A stretch of 34,094 nucleotides of DNA, taken from Bacteriovorax stolpii. GTDB lineage: Bacteria; Bdellovibrionota; Bacteriovoracia; Bacteriovoracales; Bacteriovoracaceae. The position numbers were made by a program, and so were the translations under genes. The DNA is taken from NCBI GenBank assembly GCA_945885655.1, contig CAMCZE010000003.1, positions 1 through 34,094 of the forward strand, written 5' to 3'. The notes below the pieces were generated by a model. It saw only the letters and a list, made by a program, of their open reading frames with translations. It was not told where the DNA came from and did not search any database. This document shows positions 22,994 through 31,428 of the stretch, one piece after another; the first letter of the stretch is position 1, and each line of letters opens with the position of its first letter.

Positions 22994-24324
22994 ATCATGA
23001 TGATTACAAATTACCTCTTGGACAAAAAGCTTCATTGGTCTCCATGGTGTGTGATAAGTTTGAAAGTCACTCCACTGCTATTGAAACCAATACCTCATTA
23101 AAAGAACTCAGAGAGTTACTTCGCACCCTAGGGATAGTCGGAGGTGAAGAATACGTTCAAAATAAAAAACAAATTGATTCTGCCACGATGTTAGGGGCCG
23201 GAAAGCTGGAAGAGATCGCCGATGATGCCCGTGCTGAAGGTTCAAGCCTTTTGGTTTTTGATTTTGAACTCACAGCTTCTCAGATCAGAAATATTAAAGA
23301 GATCACTAAACTTGAAGTTGTCGATAGAAATACAGTCATTCTTGAGATTTTCGCTCATCACGCTAGAACCAAAGAGGCGAAGATTCAAATCGAAATCTCC
23401 CGGCTTCAATACCTTCTACCACGCCTCACATCCATGTGGGGTCACTTTTCGAAACAACGTGGCGGTGGTATGGCCGTTGGTGGTGAAGGTGAGCAACAAC
23501 TTGAGCTTGATAGACGGATGGTGCGTGAGCGTATAGAGCACTATAAAAAGCAACTGGAAGAAGTTCAAAAGTCTCGTGAGCAACAAAGAAAAAAAAGACA
23601 AAACCAGGCAGTAACTGCGGCGTTGGTGGGTTATACTAACGCCGGTAAATCATCTTTAATGAACCGTTTATGTAAAGTGAACGTTCTAGAAGAAAACAAA
23701 CTTTTTGCGACCCTTGACTCTACCTTCAGAACACTTAACCCTGATTCAAAACCACCCATGATCATGATTGATACAGTGGGGTTCATTTCTAATTTACCTA
23801 ATACACTCATCCAGGGTTTTAAAACCACACTTGAATCGGCCCTGGAAGCTGATCTACTTCTGGTTGTCTGTGACATCTCCGACCCTAACTATCAAAAGCA
23901 TCTTAAAGTCACACAAGAAGTTCTTAAAGAACTTAAGATTGAAGACAAACAACAGATCATTGTATTCAACAAAAAGGATCTACTCAATGATCCGGTACGT
24001 GCTCGTATCATCATGAGAAATTATCCAAACTCATTTTTAGTCTCTTCCTACAATGAAGAAGATATGAGTAATCTTAGAAATTTTGTCATCAATTATTTTC
24101 TTGCGAAACAAGATCACTATGATCTTTTTGTTCCTTATGAAATGGGTGAAGCCCATTCTAGAATTCGTGCCAACGCAAATATCCTAAATAATATTTCACA
24201 TGAGCAAGGAATTTTTTACCGAATTCGTATACCTGACTTTATTTTTCAACAGTTAGGATTAAATGCATTTATCCTTGGTCCTACGGAAGCAAAAGAGTGG
24301 GAAGAAATAAAAAATTCACTTTAA
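22990..24324 (+). CDS. hflX: Ribosome-associated GTPase HflX
   Basis: HflX binds the 50S subunit and rescues or splits stalled ribosomes. The 444-aa protein has the N-terminal HflX domain (DSATMLGAGKLEEIADDARA, LEVVDRNTVILEIFAHHART) and a helical linker with SKQRGGGMAVGGEGEQQLEL. The GTPase domain shows G1 in VGYTNAGKSSLMNRL, G2/DSTFRT, G3 in IDTVGFISNLP and G4 in VFNKKDLL. It is last in the pantothenate/CoA operon, overlapping panC as ATGA. Its link to CoA synthesis is probably only transcriptional. Confidence 0.96.
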   Translation: MNHDDYKLPLGQKASLVSMVCDKFESHSTAIETNTSLKELRELLRTLGIVGGEEYVQNKKQIDSATMLGAGKLEEIADDARAEGSSLLVFDFELTASQIRNIKEITKLEVVDRNTVILEIFAHHARTKEAKIQIEISRLQYLLPRLTSMWGHFSKQRGGGMAVGGEGEQQLELDRRMVRERIEHYKKQLEEVQKSREQQRKKRQNQAVTAALVGYTNAGKSSLMNRLCKVNVLEENKLFATLDSTFRTLNPDSKPPMIMIDTVGFISNLPNTLIQGFKTTLESALEADLLLVVCDISDPNYQKHLKVTQEVLKELKIEDKQQIIVFNKKDLLNDPVRARIIMRNYPNSFLVSSYNEEDMSNLRNFVINYFLAKQDHYDLFVPYEMGEAHSRIRANANILNNISHEQGIFYRIRIPDFIFQQLGLNAFILGPTEAKEWEEIKNSL

Positions 24325-24332
24325 AATTTTGC

Positions 24333-24361
24333 TTGTATCTATGTCAAAAAAAAATTACGCT
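24333..24361 (+). promoter_or_regulatory. Possible promoter for the DnaA domain I protein
   Basis: TTGTAT is followed after 17 nt by TACGCT. Transcription would start near 24368, only about 5 nt before the ATG. No Shine-Dalgarno sequence is visible. Confidence 0.35.
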
Positions 24362-24372
24362 TTATCCCCAAA

Positions 24373-24810
24373 ATGAAAAAAACTCGTGTAATTAAAAGAA
24401 AAAGCAGCCTAAAAACGCGTTGGAGTCAACGTGAGGGTAGCTTAAAAGAAAAAAATTTAAACCTCGCTCATCCAGTAGTGAAGGCTTCTTATGTCTGGTC
24501 AATTATTTCAGATCAACTCTGTGATGTTTTAGGATCAGCTGTTCATCATCAGTGGTTCAAACAAGTCAAACCCTTAGTTATCTCTCATAACGTTCTTATA
24601 CTTGAAGTCCCTAATCATTTTAATGCTCAATGGATTCACACTCATTATCATGAACTTGTCGATGTGCTTTTATCTGTGATGGATAAAAAATTAAGTAGTT
24701 TTTTTGTCTCTCAATCAGAAAGACATGTTGCACCGAAGATGGTTGGCCGAGGACCATCAGAAAGCACCGCTCCTGAAATAAAGCGTCAAAACGAAGACGA
24801 GAAAACTTAA
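24373..24810 (+). CDS. Stand-alone DnaA domain I-like protein
   Basis: A 145-aa protein. A basic N-terminal stretch (MKKTRVIKRKSSLKTRW) is followed by a segment resembling the N-terminal DnaA domain I: VWSIISDQLCDVLGSA, HHQWFKQVKPL, NVLILEVPNHFNAQWIHTHY, and then a final helix. In DnaA the W-x-x-I/L, WF-x-x-x-x-P and PN-x-F-x-x-x-W signatures mark this domain, which binds DnaB, DiaA/HobA and other DnaA copies. The AAA+ and DNA-binding domains are absent, and the tail is charged and low in complexity. The gene stands alone after the hflX operon. It could compete with or recruit DnaA; this is inference. Confidence 0.7.
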   Translation: MKKTRVIKRKSSLKTRWSQREGSLKEKNLNLAHPVVKASYVWSIISDQLCDVLGSAVHHQWFKQVKPLVISHNVLILEVPNHFNAQWIHTHYHELVDVLLSVMDKKLSSFFVSQSERHVAPKMVGRGPSESTAPEIKRQNEDEKT

Positions 24811-24888
24811 GCTTAGTCCAACGATAAGGACGATTTTATCTTTATCCATGCCTTCATTATAAAGCTAATAAGAAATTAAACCAATACA

Positions 24889-25236
24889 CTAACTGAGTTC
24901 ACCCAAAAAATGCTGAAGCTGCCCATGAACCTTAAAAGGGTCCAATGGTTTTTTTAATTCACCTATTTTATGGGAAATAAAGCCTAATTCTGGTGCCGAT
25001 CCGATAAGAATAAATGGAACCGTTTTAAATTTTTCATATTGCCTCTGAAAGGCCTCTATGCCCTCTAGTGCTGTCTGAGCGTCAAGTATGATCACTTGAG
25101 GCTTAAGATCCTCCACCAAATAATCAAAGTTCTCGACAGAGCTAAGGCCATAAAATGGCAAAGATTTTTGTTTAAAGACTTTCTCGATGAGTTTCGTAGA
25201 AAACTCATTTTTATCAATCCATAGAACTAGACCCAT
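24889..25236 (-). CDS. Single-domain response regulator receiver protein
   Basis: A 115-aa CheY-like receiver with no output domain. The phospho-acceptor is probably Asp52 in VIILDAQTALEG. The switch residue Ser80 lies in ILIGSAP, and the conserved Lys is in ELKKPLDPF. The acidic pair at the N-terminus reads IDKN, so only one of the two Mg-binding Asp residues remains. This may weaken phosphorylation or make it atypical. AAGGAT lies 8 nt before the ATG. Its start region overlaps the upstream part of a divergent ORF, but the real start of that gene is probably farther in. No kinase is encoded nearby. Confidence 0.8.
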   Translation of the reverse strand: MGLVLWIDKNEFSTKLIEKVFKQKSLPFYGLSSVENFDYLVEDLKPQVIILDAQTALEGIEAFQRQYEKFKTVPFILIGSAPELGFISHKIGELKKPLDPFKVHGQLQHFLGELS

Positions 25237-25249
25237 GACTCTTCATCCT

Positions 25250-25279
25250 TTGACAAACATAACTCAGGATGTCTACCAT
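25250..25279 (+). promoter_or_regulatory. Promoter of the 91-residue orphan gene, leaderless geometry
   Basis: A perfect TTGACA is followed after 18 nt by TACCAT, which ends 6 nt before the ATG at 25286. No Shine-Dalgarno sequence precedes that ATG. The promoter lies inside the ORF-track version of the gene, which supports the shorter protein. Confidence 0.6.
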
Positions 25280-25285
25280 CGGGGC

Positions 25286-25561
25286 ATGGAAAATGAAAAG
25301 CTTAAAATCCAAGTTCTCGATGTGAGCTCAAATCAAGTGCTCTTTGAATGCTCTCTGGAGGATTCACAAAAAGCTTATGTTTTCGCCGGTGAAATGGAAG
25401 ATATTGGTTTGCACGTAAAAGTTTTGAACCCAACTTTGGCCGAGACTCTTACCAACTCACTTGGCCTTTCTCATGAAAAGACCTTGGAATATTTTAAAAG
25501 CATGGATCACGAGCTTGAAGAACACGAAGGCTCTTGTTGCGTCGATAATTCTGCCAAATAA
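25286..25561 (+). CDS. Small conserved-looking protein of unknown function (91 aa)
   Basis: The track gives a 124-aa ORF from 25187. That start would place a promoter inside the gene and overlap the divergent receiver gene by 50 nt. From the ATG at 25286 the 91-aa product begins MENEKLKIQVLDVSSNQVLF. It looks like an alpha/beta fold with a beta-rich first half (VLFECSLED, AYVFAGEMEDIGLHVKVLN) and a helical second half. It ends in an acidic segment with two adjacent cysteines (EEHEGSCCVDNSAK), which might bind metal. No family is recognised. It is divergent from the receiver-domain gene and may share control with it. Confidence 0.6.
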   Translation: MENEKLKIQVLDVSSNQVLFECSLEDSQKAYVFAGEMEDIGLHVKVLNPTLAETLTNSLGLSHEKTLEYFKSMDHELEEHEGSCCVDNSAK

Positions 25562-25607
25562 TTTTTAAACTCAAATGTGTTGGGTCTAAATACGAAAAAT
25601 TGACAAG

Positions 25608-27389
25608 CTAAAATCGGTGCCCATAATGCGCAAAAAGAGACAATGGAGTAGTCGAATAGCCAAATGAATTCTCATACTCCCGATCAAAGACATTTAAAAG
25701 CTGAAACCCCACTTCATCTTTAGTAAATGAGTACTTACATCCTAGATCCAGTATTTCATAACTGGAGAGCTTCACAAAACGATCCTGAACCCTGGGATCA
25801 AGATCAAGTCTTGACCCCATCCATTTCCCTTTGGCAGAAATTTCAAAAGACGCTGTCATGAAATAAATCAATTGTAATTGGGCCGAATTCTGAGGACGTC
25901 TTAATATTTTTGTCTCTTCATCTTTAAAGGTCTGATGAGTAAAACTCGGGGCAATTTGAAAATCTTGACCTTTGATGGTGCTACTTAATTCAACCCCTTC
26001 AACAATAAAGTTACCTTGATTCTGAAATCCTTGGGCCACATTATAAACGATCAAATCGTTTAGACTATTCTGAAATACAGAGACCTCAAAATATTCCGTT
26101 TTACCTATGAGTTCTAGGCCATGATTTTTTTCTGGCACTAAATCCCTGTTCCCAACGGCAAAACCAAAAGATGCTGGGCCATAAAGTTGATAAAGAGACG
26201 GGGCCTTAAAGCCTTGTGAGTACTGGAGCCCTAATTCACTTTTATTTTTATATAAAGCGATCCCTGCTGAACTTGTATCAAATCGACCGTACTTCGAATG
26301 CTGCTCGCTTCGAAGTCCCAACTGATACTTAATAATTTCTTGTTTATAAAAACTCTGTATAAATAATGATTTCAGATCACTTTCTTTCTTAATTGTCTTT
26401 AGATCAAGGTCTTCACGCTCATTTCCTAATCCTGAAAGAATGTGCCAGTCCGAAGAATGATCATACTGATAAAGAAGTTCATGCTGATAAAGGTCACCTT
26501 CAAACTGAGTCAATCCTTGCCCAAGCATCCTTATGGCACGTTGGTGACGACTTAAACCATTTCGAAGCGAGAATGAGGACTTTTCATTAAGTTCATAGTT
26601 TGTCTTCTGCTGCAGAATATACTGATCATTTACACTGTGATCTTTTGTATTCTCAGTAATCCCACCATCCAACTCATTTTTTCCATGTAAATATGAGGCC
26701 AAAAGCTCACTACTCCATTTAGGGTTCCAATGGTGGGCAGAGGAAGAAGTAACCTGAGTAATATCCGCAGCATCACGTTCACGGGCCCTAAATCGTTTGT
26801 CGTTTAAACGGGAAAGTCCATCACTATGAAAACGTGTGGCCGTGAGAGTTCCGTGATGATTTTTGTTTTTCCAGTCTGAAGACAATGATGAGTCGATAGT
26901 TCCAAAACTCCCACCATTTATTTCTAATCTTGTATCAGGGGCATTTTCACCTTTTCTTGTTTTCATCTCGACCTGACCACCTAAAGCATCCGAGCCATAA
27001 AGCACTGCTTGAGGACCCTTATGAACATCTATCTCTGCTAGAAATGGTGATGTAAAAAAAGAAGAATCAAACTGACGGTCATTATTAGAGGGATCATTAA
27101 GTTTTAGCCCATCCAATGTAAATGAAACATGTCTGCTCTCAGTGCCTCTAATAAAATAGGAAACTCTTCCTCCCGGGCCACCATCTTGAACAGTCATTGT
27201 TCCAGACACACTTTCTAACAAAGTGGTGATAGTTGCGTCTTTTTTTTCTTCCAGGGAAATTTTTTTGGAGCTACTAAAACTAAAGGCCGAAACATTTTTA
27301 GTCGCTTTAACTTCAATAGGGGCCAAAATATCTTCGGCAAAAAGCTGATGGGATAAAAAAAGCAATAACCACATTAAGCATACAGACAT
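25608..27389 (-). CDS. btuB: TonB-dependent outer-membrane receptor, cobalamin type (BtuB-like)
   Basis: A 593-aa receptor preceded by a cobalamin riboswitch, so vitamin B12 or a corrinoid is the likely ligand. A signal peptide (CLMWLLLFLSHQLFA) is followed by a TonB-box-like stretch (ILAPIEVKATK). The plug domain has SVSGTMTVQDGGPGGRVSYF and the motifs IRGTESRHVSFTLDG and VLYGSDALGGQVEMKT. A beta-barrel of about 450 residues ends in HYGHRF with the terminal Phe of outer-membrane proteins. GAGGAGG is 7 nt before the ATG. E. coli BtuB is of similar length. No BtuCDF transporter is in the window. Confidence 0.9.
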   Translation of the reverse strand: MSVCLMWLLLFLSHQLFAEDILAPIEVKATKNVSAFSFSSSKKISLEEKKDATITTLLESVSGTMTVQDGGPGGRVSYFIRGTESRHVSFTLDGLKLNDPSNNDRQFDSSFFTSPFLAEIDVHKGPQAVLYGSDALGGQVEMKTRKGENAPDTRLEINGGSFGTIDSSLSSDWKNKNHHGTLTATRFHSDGLSRLNDKRFRARERDAADITQVTSSSAHHWNPKWSSELLASYLHGKNELDGGITENTKDHSVNDQYILQQKTNYELNEKSSFSLRNGLSRHQRAIRMLGQGLTQFEGDLYQHELLYQYDHSSDWHILSGLGNEREDLDLKTIKKESDLKSLFIQSFYKQEIIKYQLGLRSEQHSKYGRFDTSSAGIALYKNKSELGLQYSQGFKAPSLYQLYGPASFGFAVGNRDLVPEKNHGLELIGKTEYFEVSVFQNSLNDLIVYNVAQGFQNQGNFIVEGVELSSTIKGQDFQIAPSFTHQTFKDEETKILRRPQNSAQLQLIYFMTASFEISAKGKWMGSRLDLDPRVQDRFVKLSSYEILDLGCKYSFTKDEVGFQLLNVFDREYENSFGYSTTPLSLFAHYGHRF

Positions 27390-27404
27390 ACATATTCCTC
27401 CTCG

Positions 27405-27530
27405 GGATGTCTTTGCTCCTCAAAATGTCGTATCTGACTTCCATTTCTGGTCACAGTTGCGGGACAGTGTTGGATTTACACCAAACTTCCGAGATAAAGG
27501 GAGATGTGGTAGGAACTTAACGCAGTTTTT
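27405..27530 (-). ncRNA. Cobalamin (B12) riboswitch
   Basis: The minus strand upstream of the receptor gene contains the conserved core GGTGTAAATCC, CCCGCAACTGTGA and a B12-box-like GGAAGTCAGATAC at 27432-27445. These are in the order and spacing of the AdoCbl riboswitch class. The receptor Shine-Dalgarno GAGGAGG follows about 30 nt after the B12 box, which suits control of translation initiation. No clear terminator with a U tract was found in the platform. The boundaries are approximate. Confidence 0.85.
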
Positions 27531-27578
27531 TAGATAATGCAAAAGATTAGGTAAATGCCCATCGTTACAAAACTAGCT

Positions 27579-27612
27579 TATAAATGCCCCTGCATTCGCA
27601 GGGACATTTATA
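27579..27612 (-). terminator. Strong hairpin between hpf and the B12 riboswitch, likely the hpf terminator
   Basis: A 12-bp stem, AAATGYCCCTGC with a 4-nt loop, extends to about 15 bp through flanking A-T pairs. It sits 19-50 nt after the hpf stop on the minus strand. A real U tract is lacking (GTTTTG lies about 9 nt later), so termination efficiency is uncertain. It may instead stabilise the mRNA 3' end. Confidence 0.5.
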
Positions 27613-27630
27613 TAGATAAAGATTGTTATT

Positions 27631-28014
27631 TTAAGCTGATTCTTCGATTTCATCCGCGGCCGCTTCTTCATCACGGATTTTTTTTCGGATTTCAATGTTT
27701 TTCGGATTATCCGAAGGATCTGTGTGGAGTTTGTTTTTCCAGTGGTCTTTTTGTTTTTCCACCTGGCGTTCGATCTTCTCGATAACAATGTCTAAAGATT
27801 TATACATGTTATCCGAACTCGCTTTTGCAAAAAAATCGAACTTAGGACCATGGACCTTAATATCTGCCCAATGTTGGTTTTCGTGGACCCAGCACACCCA
27901 TTGAACATGAATGTCACCATTAAAATACTTTTCTAATTTTTCAGATTTTTCACGAATGCGCTCATCAAGCGCTGGCGTGTGGTCAAGATGCTTAAAGGAA
28001 ATTTTCAATTTCAT
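27631..28014 (-). CDS. hpf: Ribosome hibernation-promoting factor (HPF/YfiA family)
   Basis: HPF binds the 30S A/P-site region in stationary phase and silences ribosomes. The 127-aa protein has the family core MKLKISFKHLDHTPALDERI, then YFNGDIHVQWVCWVHENQHW, and FFAKASSDNMYKSLDIVIEK with following basic residues. It has an acidic tail (EEAAADEIEE) and lacks the long-form C-terminal dimerisation domain, so it is a short HPF. Its place right after rpoN is a widely conserved arrangement. GAGG lies 9 nt before the ATG. Confidence 0.95.
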   Translation of the reverse strand: MKLKISFKHLDHTPALDERIREKSEKLEKYFNGDIHVQWVCWVHENQHWADIKVHGPKFDFFAKASSDNMYKSLDIVIEKIERQVEKQKDHWKNKLHTDPSDNPKNIEIRKKIRDEEAAADEIEESA

Positions 28015-28097
28015 AATACGTGCCTCAAAAAGTTAGTAATCGGCCACTGAAAACTCTCTCTAACTCGCTTTACGACATTAATACCTCCTCGTAAGGG

Positions 28098-29549
28098 TTA
28101 CTTCTTTCGTTTAGAAGATGGGGCGATTCCCATCATCTCACGGTACTTGGCGACAGTACGGCGGGCGACAATAATATCTCTGGTGCTTAAGAGTTCCGAA
28201 ATCTTCTGATCTGAGAGCGGCCGTTTAGGGTCTTCATTCCCGATCATTTCTTTAATTTTGAGCTTTAAGCTTTCTCCAGCAATATCTATCCCACCATTTT
28301 TACCACCAATACCGGCGTTAAAAAAATACTTAAGTTCAAAGGTTCCAATTGGTGTATGCATGAACTTGTTTGTTGTTACACGAGAAACTGTTGATTCATG
28401 CATACCAATTTCATTAGCAATATCTTTTAAAATCATTGGTTTTAATGATGCCGGACCTTTTTTAAAAAACTCTTGCTGTGTGCGAACAATTGAGTTGGCC
28501 ACTTTATAAATTGTTTTTTGTCTGTTATCGATGGATTTAATTAACCACAGGGCCGCACGAAGTTTGTCTTGAACAAACTCTTTGGCCTCAGCGTTCTCTT
28601 GGCCGCTCTTAATCAAGGATTTGTAAAGGTTAGAAACACGCAGACGAGGAACCCCTTCATCATTCACCTGAACAACGAATTCACCACCCACTTCGGCCAC
28701 AAAGATATCAGGGACAACATATTGAGTCTCCTCTGCTGACACTAGACGGCCTGGTTTGGGATTAAGACCCATGATGATGAGTTCTGCGTCTTTAACCTTA
28801 TCTTTCGAAACACCAAAATCTTTAGAAATTTTGTTATAATCTTTTTTCTGTAAGTCATGTAAATTTCTTTCAATAATCAATTCAACCAGAGGGGATCTCT
28901 CGGCCAACAAACGGGCCTGAATACCTAGACATTCCTCAAGAGTTTGTGAGCCACATCCTACTGGGTCCAGGTTCTGAATAAGCTTAAGAATATGAAGAGC
29001 ATCTTCTCTTTCAACTTGATATTTTCCGATCACTTCATCTACTGGAACTTCCAGATATCCGTCATCATCAATGTTATGTATATAGGCCAGTGCCAGGTTT
29101 AATTCATCAGTCGACAAACTCTCCATGCGCAACTGCCATTCTAAGTGCTCTTGAAGACTTTGGCTTTTTGAAACCATGTTTTCATAACTAGGCATATCAT
29201 CTGGAGAAAGATTCTCTTTCATATTCGGAGACGACGACGACGAACTATTAAATGATTCTGTGTATGATTCCCAATCAAAAGTCTCTTTTGAGCCTTCAAT
29301 CAGTTCTGGCCCTGAAAAGTTTTCCGCAGTGGCTTCCTGGACTTCTATTTCTTCACGTGAAGTTTCTTCTCCGATAGAATCCATTTCATTATCAATTTCT
29401 TCAAGCATAGGATTTTCAACCATTTCTTGAGAAATGAGAGTTGTCATCTCTAGATGGGTGAGAGTCAGAAGCTTGATGGCTTGCTGAAGCTGAGGCGTGA
29501 TCATTAGGCTTTGAGATTGTCTCAGCCCCTGATGCATTTTAATCGCCAT
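28098..29549 (-). CDS. rpoN: RNA polymerase sigma-54 factor
   Basis: RpoN directs RNA polymerase to -24/-12 promoters that need enhancer-binding ATPases. The 483-aa protein has the Gln/Leu-rich activator-contact region I (SQSLMITPQLQQAIKLLTLT), an acidic region II, and a core-binding domain (SLQEHLEWQL, GYLEVPVDEVI). The HTH is at HESTVSRVTTNKFMHTPIG. The C-terminal RpoN box ARRTVAKYREMMGI contacts -24 DNA. AGGGGA lies 7 nt before the ATG. It is 11 nt after lptB and is followed by hpf. A matching promoter is proposed at 10563. Confidence 0.98.
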   Translation of the reverse strand: MAIKMHQGLRQSQSLMITPQLQQAIKLLTLTHLEMTTLISQEMVENPMLEEIDNEMDSIGEETSREEIEVQEATAENFSGPELIEGSKETFDWESYTESFNSSSSSSPNMKENLSPDDMPSYENMVSKSQSLQEHLEWQLRMESLSTDELNLALAYIHNIDDDGYLEVPVDEVIGKYQVEREDALHILKLIQNLDPVGCGSQTLEECLGIQARLLAERSPLVELIIERNLHDLQKKDYNKISKDFGVSKDKVKDAELIIMGLNPKPGRLVSAEETQYVVPDIFVAEVGGEFVVQVNDEGVPRLRVSNLYKSLIKSGQENAEAKEFVQDKLRAALWLIKSIDNRQKTIYKVANSIVRTQQEFFKKGPASLKPMILKDIANEIGMHESTVSRVTTNKFMHTPIGTFELKYFFNAGIGGKNGGIDIAGESLKLKIKEMIGNEDPKRPLSDQKISELLSTRDIIVARRTVAKYREMMGIAPSSKRKK

Positions 29550-29560
29550 AAATAATTCCC

Positions 29561-30286
29561 CTACATCTTAAATTCTTCCCCTAAGTAAAACTTACGGGCG
29601 GTTTCATTATTGATGATCTCATCCGGTGTCCCACTCACAAGCAACTCACCACGGCTCATGATATAGGCCCGGTCTACAATACCGAGAGTCTCGCGCACAT
29701 TATGATCAGTGATGAGTACTCCGATATTTTTTTGCTTAAGCCTTTTAATGATTTGCTGGATATCACTCACAGCAAGTGGATCTACTCCGGCAAAAGGTTC
29801 ATCAAGCAAAACAAACTTCGGATCTAGAGCGAGGGCCCTAGCAATCTCAACCCTTCTTCTTTCTCCCCCAGATAACTCACGACCTTTTGATTTTCGTATG
29901 TGGTCCAAACTAAAATCGTGGATCAAATCATCTAAGGTATTCAAACGTTGCTTGGAGTCCAAGTCCTGCACTTCAAGAACGGAAAAAATATTTTCTTCTA
30001 CTGTGAGTTCTCTAAAAACACTGGCCTCTTGTGGAAGATAACCAATACCTTTTTTCGCTCTCACATGAAGGGGAAGTTCTGTAATGTTTTCATCCAAGAG
30101 ATTAATTTTTCCCTCGTCTGCCTTCACAAGCCCTACCATCATGTAAAAAGATGTTGTCTTACCAGCTCCATTGGGACCTAAAAGACCAACAACTTCTCCT
30201 CGCTCAACGTCTATGCTTACATTCTTAACGACCACCCGGCCATTATATGTTTTCTTAAGATCTCTTGCGTGAAAACTAGCATCCAT
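29561..30286 (-). CDS. lptB: LPS export ABC transporter ATPase LptB
   Basis: LptB powers extraction of LPS from the inner membrane with LptFG and LptC. The 241-aa ABC ATPase has Walker [14 protein letters not shown], a Q-loop in [12 protein letters not shown], signature [15 protein letters not shown], Walker [16 protein letters not shown] and switch His in LITDHN. The context downstream of an LptC/LptA-type gene and upstream of rpoN is diagnostic and separates it from amino-acid transporters of similar sequence. It lies 1 nt after the lptC stop. Confidence 0.97.
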   Translation of the reverse strand: MDASFHARDLKKTYNGRVVVKNVSIDVERGEVVGLLGPNGAGKTTSFYMMVGLVKADEGKINLLDENITELPLHVRAKKGIGYLPQEASVFRELTVEENIFSVLEVQDLDSKQRLNTLDDLIHDFSLDHIRKSKGRELSGGERRRVEIARALALDPKFVLLDEPFAGVDPLAVSDIQQIIKRLKQKNIGVLITDHNVRETLGIVDRAYIMSRGELLVSGTPDEIINNETARKFYLGEEFKM

Positions 30287-30287
30287 A

Positions 30288-31316
30288 CTATTCCTCTGTT
30301 TCTGCTTCTTCTTTTTTCTTTTTCTTATCCTTATCCCTTTTCTTCACATGCATATCCGACATTGAGTCATCTACTTCAATGAGATCGACGTTTTCACGGA
30401 TAGTAATCCTATAACCTTTAAGAGCATCATTTCCTTGTTCTACTCGTGGCGCACCAGAAAGGATCATTTTTTGCTCTCTTCCAAATCCTTCCAGTCTCTC
30501 TGAAAAGGATTTTCGGATAACCACTCCTGTCGGAGTTTGCATAGTTTCCGTTACTTTCACATCGTCATTCAAGACGAAATACTTGAGGCTTTTATTATAG
30601 TTTTCTAAAAAGATATCGGCTTTTCCGGAGGTTATAACGTAATTATCCCTTATAAGTTTCACATCCCCTTCCAGCTTTGCCAAAGAATCCAGACCCGTGA
30701 GCTCTAGTTTCTGAGAGAAGAATGTTGTCTTACCTTCATATTGTTTTTTACGCTGAATGTAGCCATCAACATTCTCTTCAAACAGACTGTATTGTTTTTC
30801 TGGATAAGCACGCATGCGCTCAGATTTAACATGAACAACATCTCCAGTTTTAAGATCAGTTCCAAAAAATCTGACATGACCTTTTCCTAAAACTAAATCT
30901 TTATCCATAAAGTACTGCACATCATCAGCAAAATATTGTGAATCATCTGAATTAAGTTTCACTTCATTTTCAAGTTCTAAAAACTGATCAGCTTTTCGAT
31001 AATACCCCTTCAGCCCTTGGTATCTCATCGTTTTATTTTTTTCCGGATAATTGTACACCCCCTTGGGAGAGACAAATTCTACCCGAGCGTTATCTTCGGA
31101 AATCATTTTATCCGCGGCCAATGAAATTTGGGGCACACCTTTTTTTGAGAAAAAATAATCCAAATACTCCACCTCCGTGAAGTCCGGAACATTTTGACCT
31201 AACGAGGGCATCGTCATTTCCTCCATAGGAGAAACATAAGAGGCCACAATCACCGCAGTGTTGAGAATGGCAAAAGCTAAAATGACATTAATGGAACGAA
31301 TATCTCGAATTCTCAT
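30288..31316 (-). CDS. LptC-LptA type LPS transport protein, apparent fusion
   Basis: A 342-aa protein directly before lptB. An N-terminal membrane helix ([20 protein letters not shown]) anchors a periplasmic domain resembling LptC. Further beta-rich OstA/LptA-like repeats follow, such as [40 protein letters not shown] and [21 protein letters not shown]. coli LptC and LptA are each about 185 aa, so this length fits both domains in one chain, and no separate lptA is found. It ends in an odd Lys/Glu-rich tail ([18 protein letters not shown]). No Shine-Dalgarno is seen. A -10-like CATAAT ends 7 nt before the ATG. Confidence 0.82.
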   Translation of the reverse strand: MRIRDIRSINVILAFAILNTAVIVASYVSPMEEMTMPSLGQNVPDFTEVEYLDYFFSKKGVPQISLAADKMISEDNARVEFVSPKGVYNYPEKNKTMRYQGLKGYYRKADQFLELENEVKLNSDDSQYFADDVQYFMDKDLVLGKGHVRFFGTDLKTGDVVHVKSERMRAYPEKQYSLFEENVDGYIQRKKQYEGKTTFFSQKLELTGLDSLAKLEGDVKLIRDNYVITSGKADIFLENYNKSLKYFVLNDDVKVTETMQTPTGVVIRKSFSERLEGFGREQKMILSGAPRVEQGNDALKGYRITIRENVDLIEVDDSMSDMHVKKRDKDKKKKKEEAETEE

Positions 31317-31323
31317 GTTTATT

Positions 31324-31329
31324 ATTATG
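31324..31329 (-). promoter_or_regulatory. Candidate -10 element for the lptC-lptB-rpoN-hpf operon
   Basis: On the minus strand CATAAT ends 7 nt before the ATG. No clear -35 was found. There is no Shine-Dalgarno sequence, so this joins the leaderless candidates. Confidence 0.3.
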
Positions 31330-31392
31330 ACCTATTTGTGGGATTACAGATAGTTAAAGAATCCCTTGCTTCATAGCGCTGGCCAAAAGAAG

Positions 31393-31421
31393 ATGACGTT
31401 TTTCCTCCATTTTTGTACCTT
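31393..31421 (+). promoter_or_regulatory. mutS promoter, leaderless geometry
   Basis: ATGACG is followed after 17 nt by TACCTT, which ends 7 nt before the ATG at 31429. Two earlier in-frame ATGs (31393 and 31423) lie within or directly next to the promoter and are unlikely starts if it is used. Confidence 0.45.
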
Positions 31422-31428
31422 GATGGCT

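Noticed and set aside
24816-24840. Terminator GTCC-N8-GGAC followed by ATTTTATC after the DnaA domain I gene
   Set aside because: The stem is only 4 bp and the U tract is interrupted, too weak to call.
25187-25285. N-terminal extension of the 91-residue orphan
   Set aside because: It overlaps the divergent receiver gene and contains a TTGACA promoter for the shorter form.
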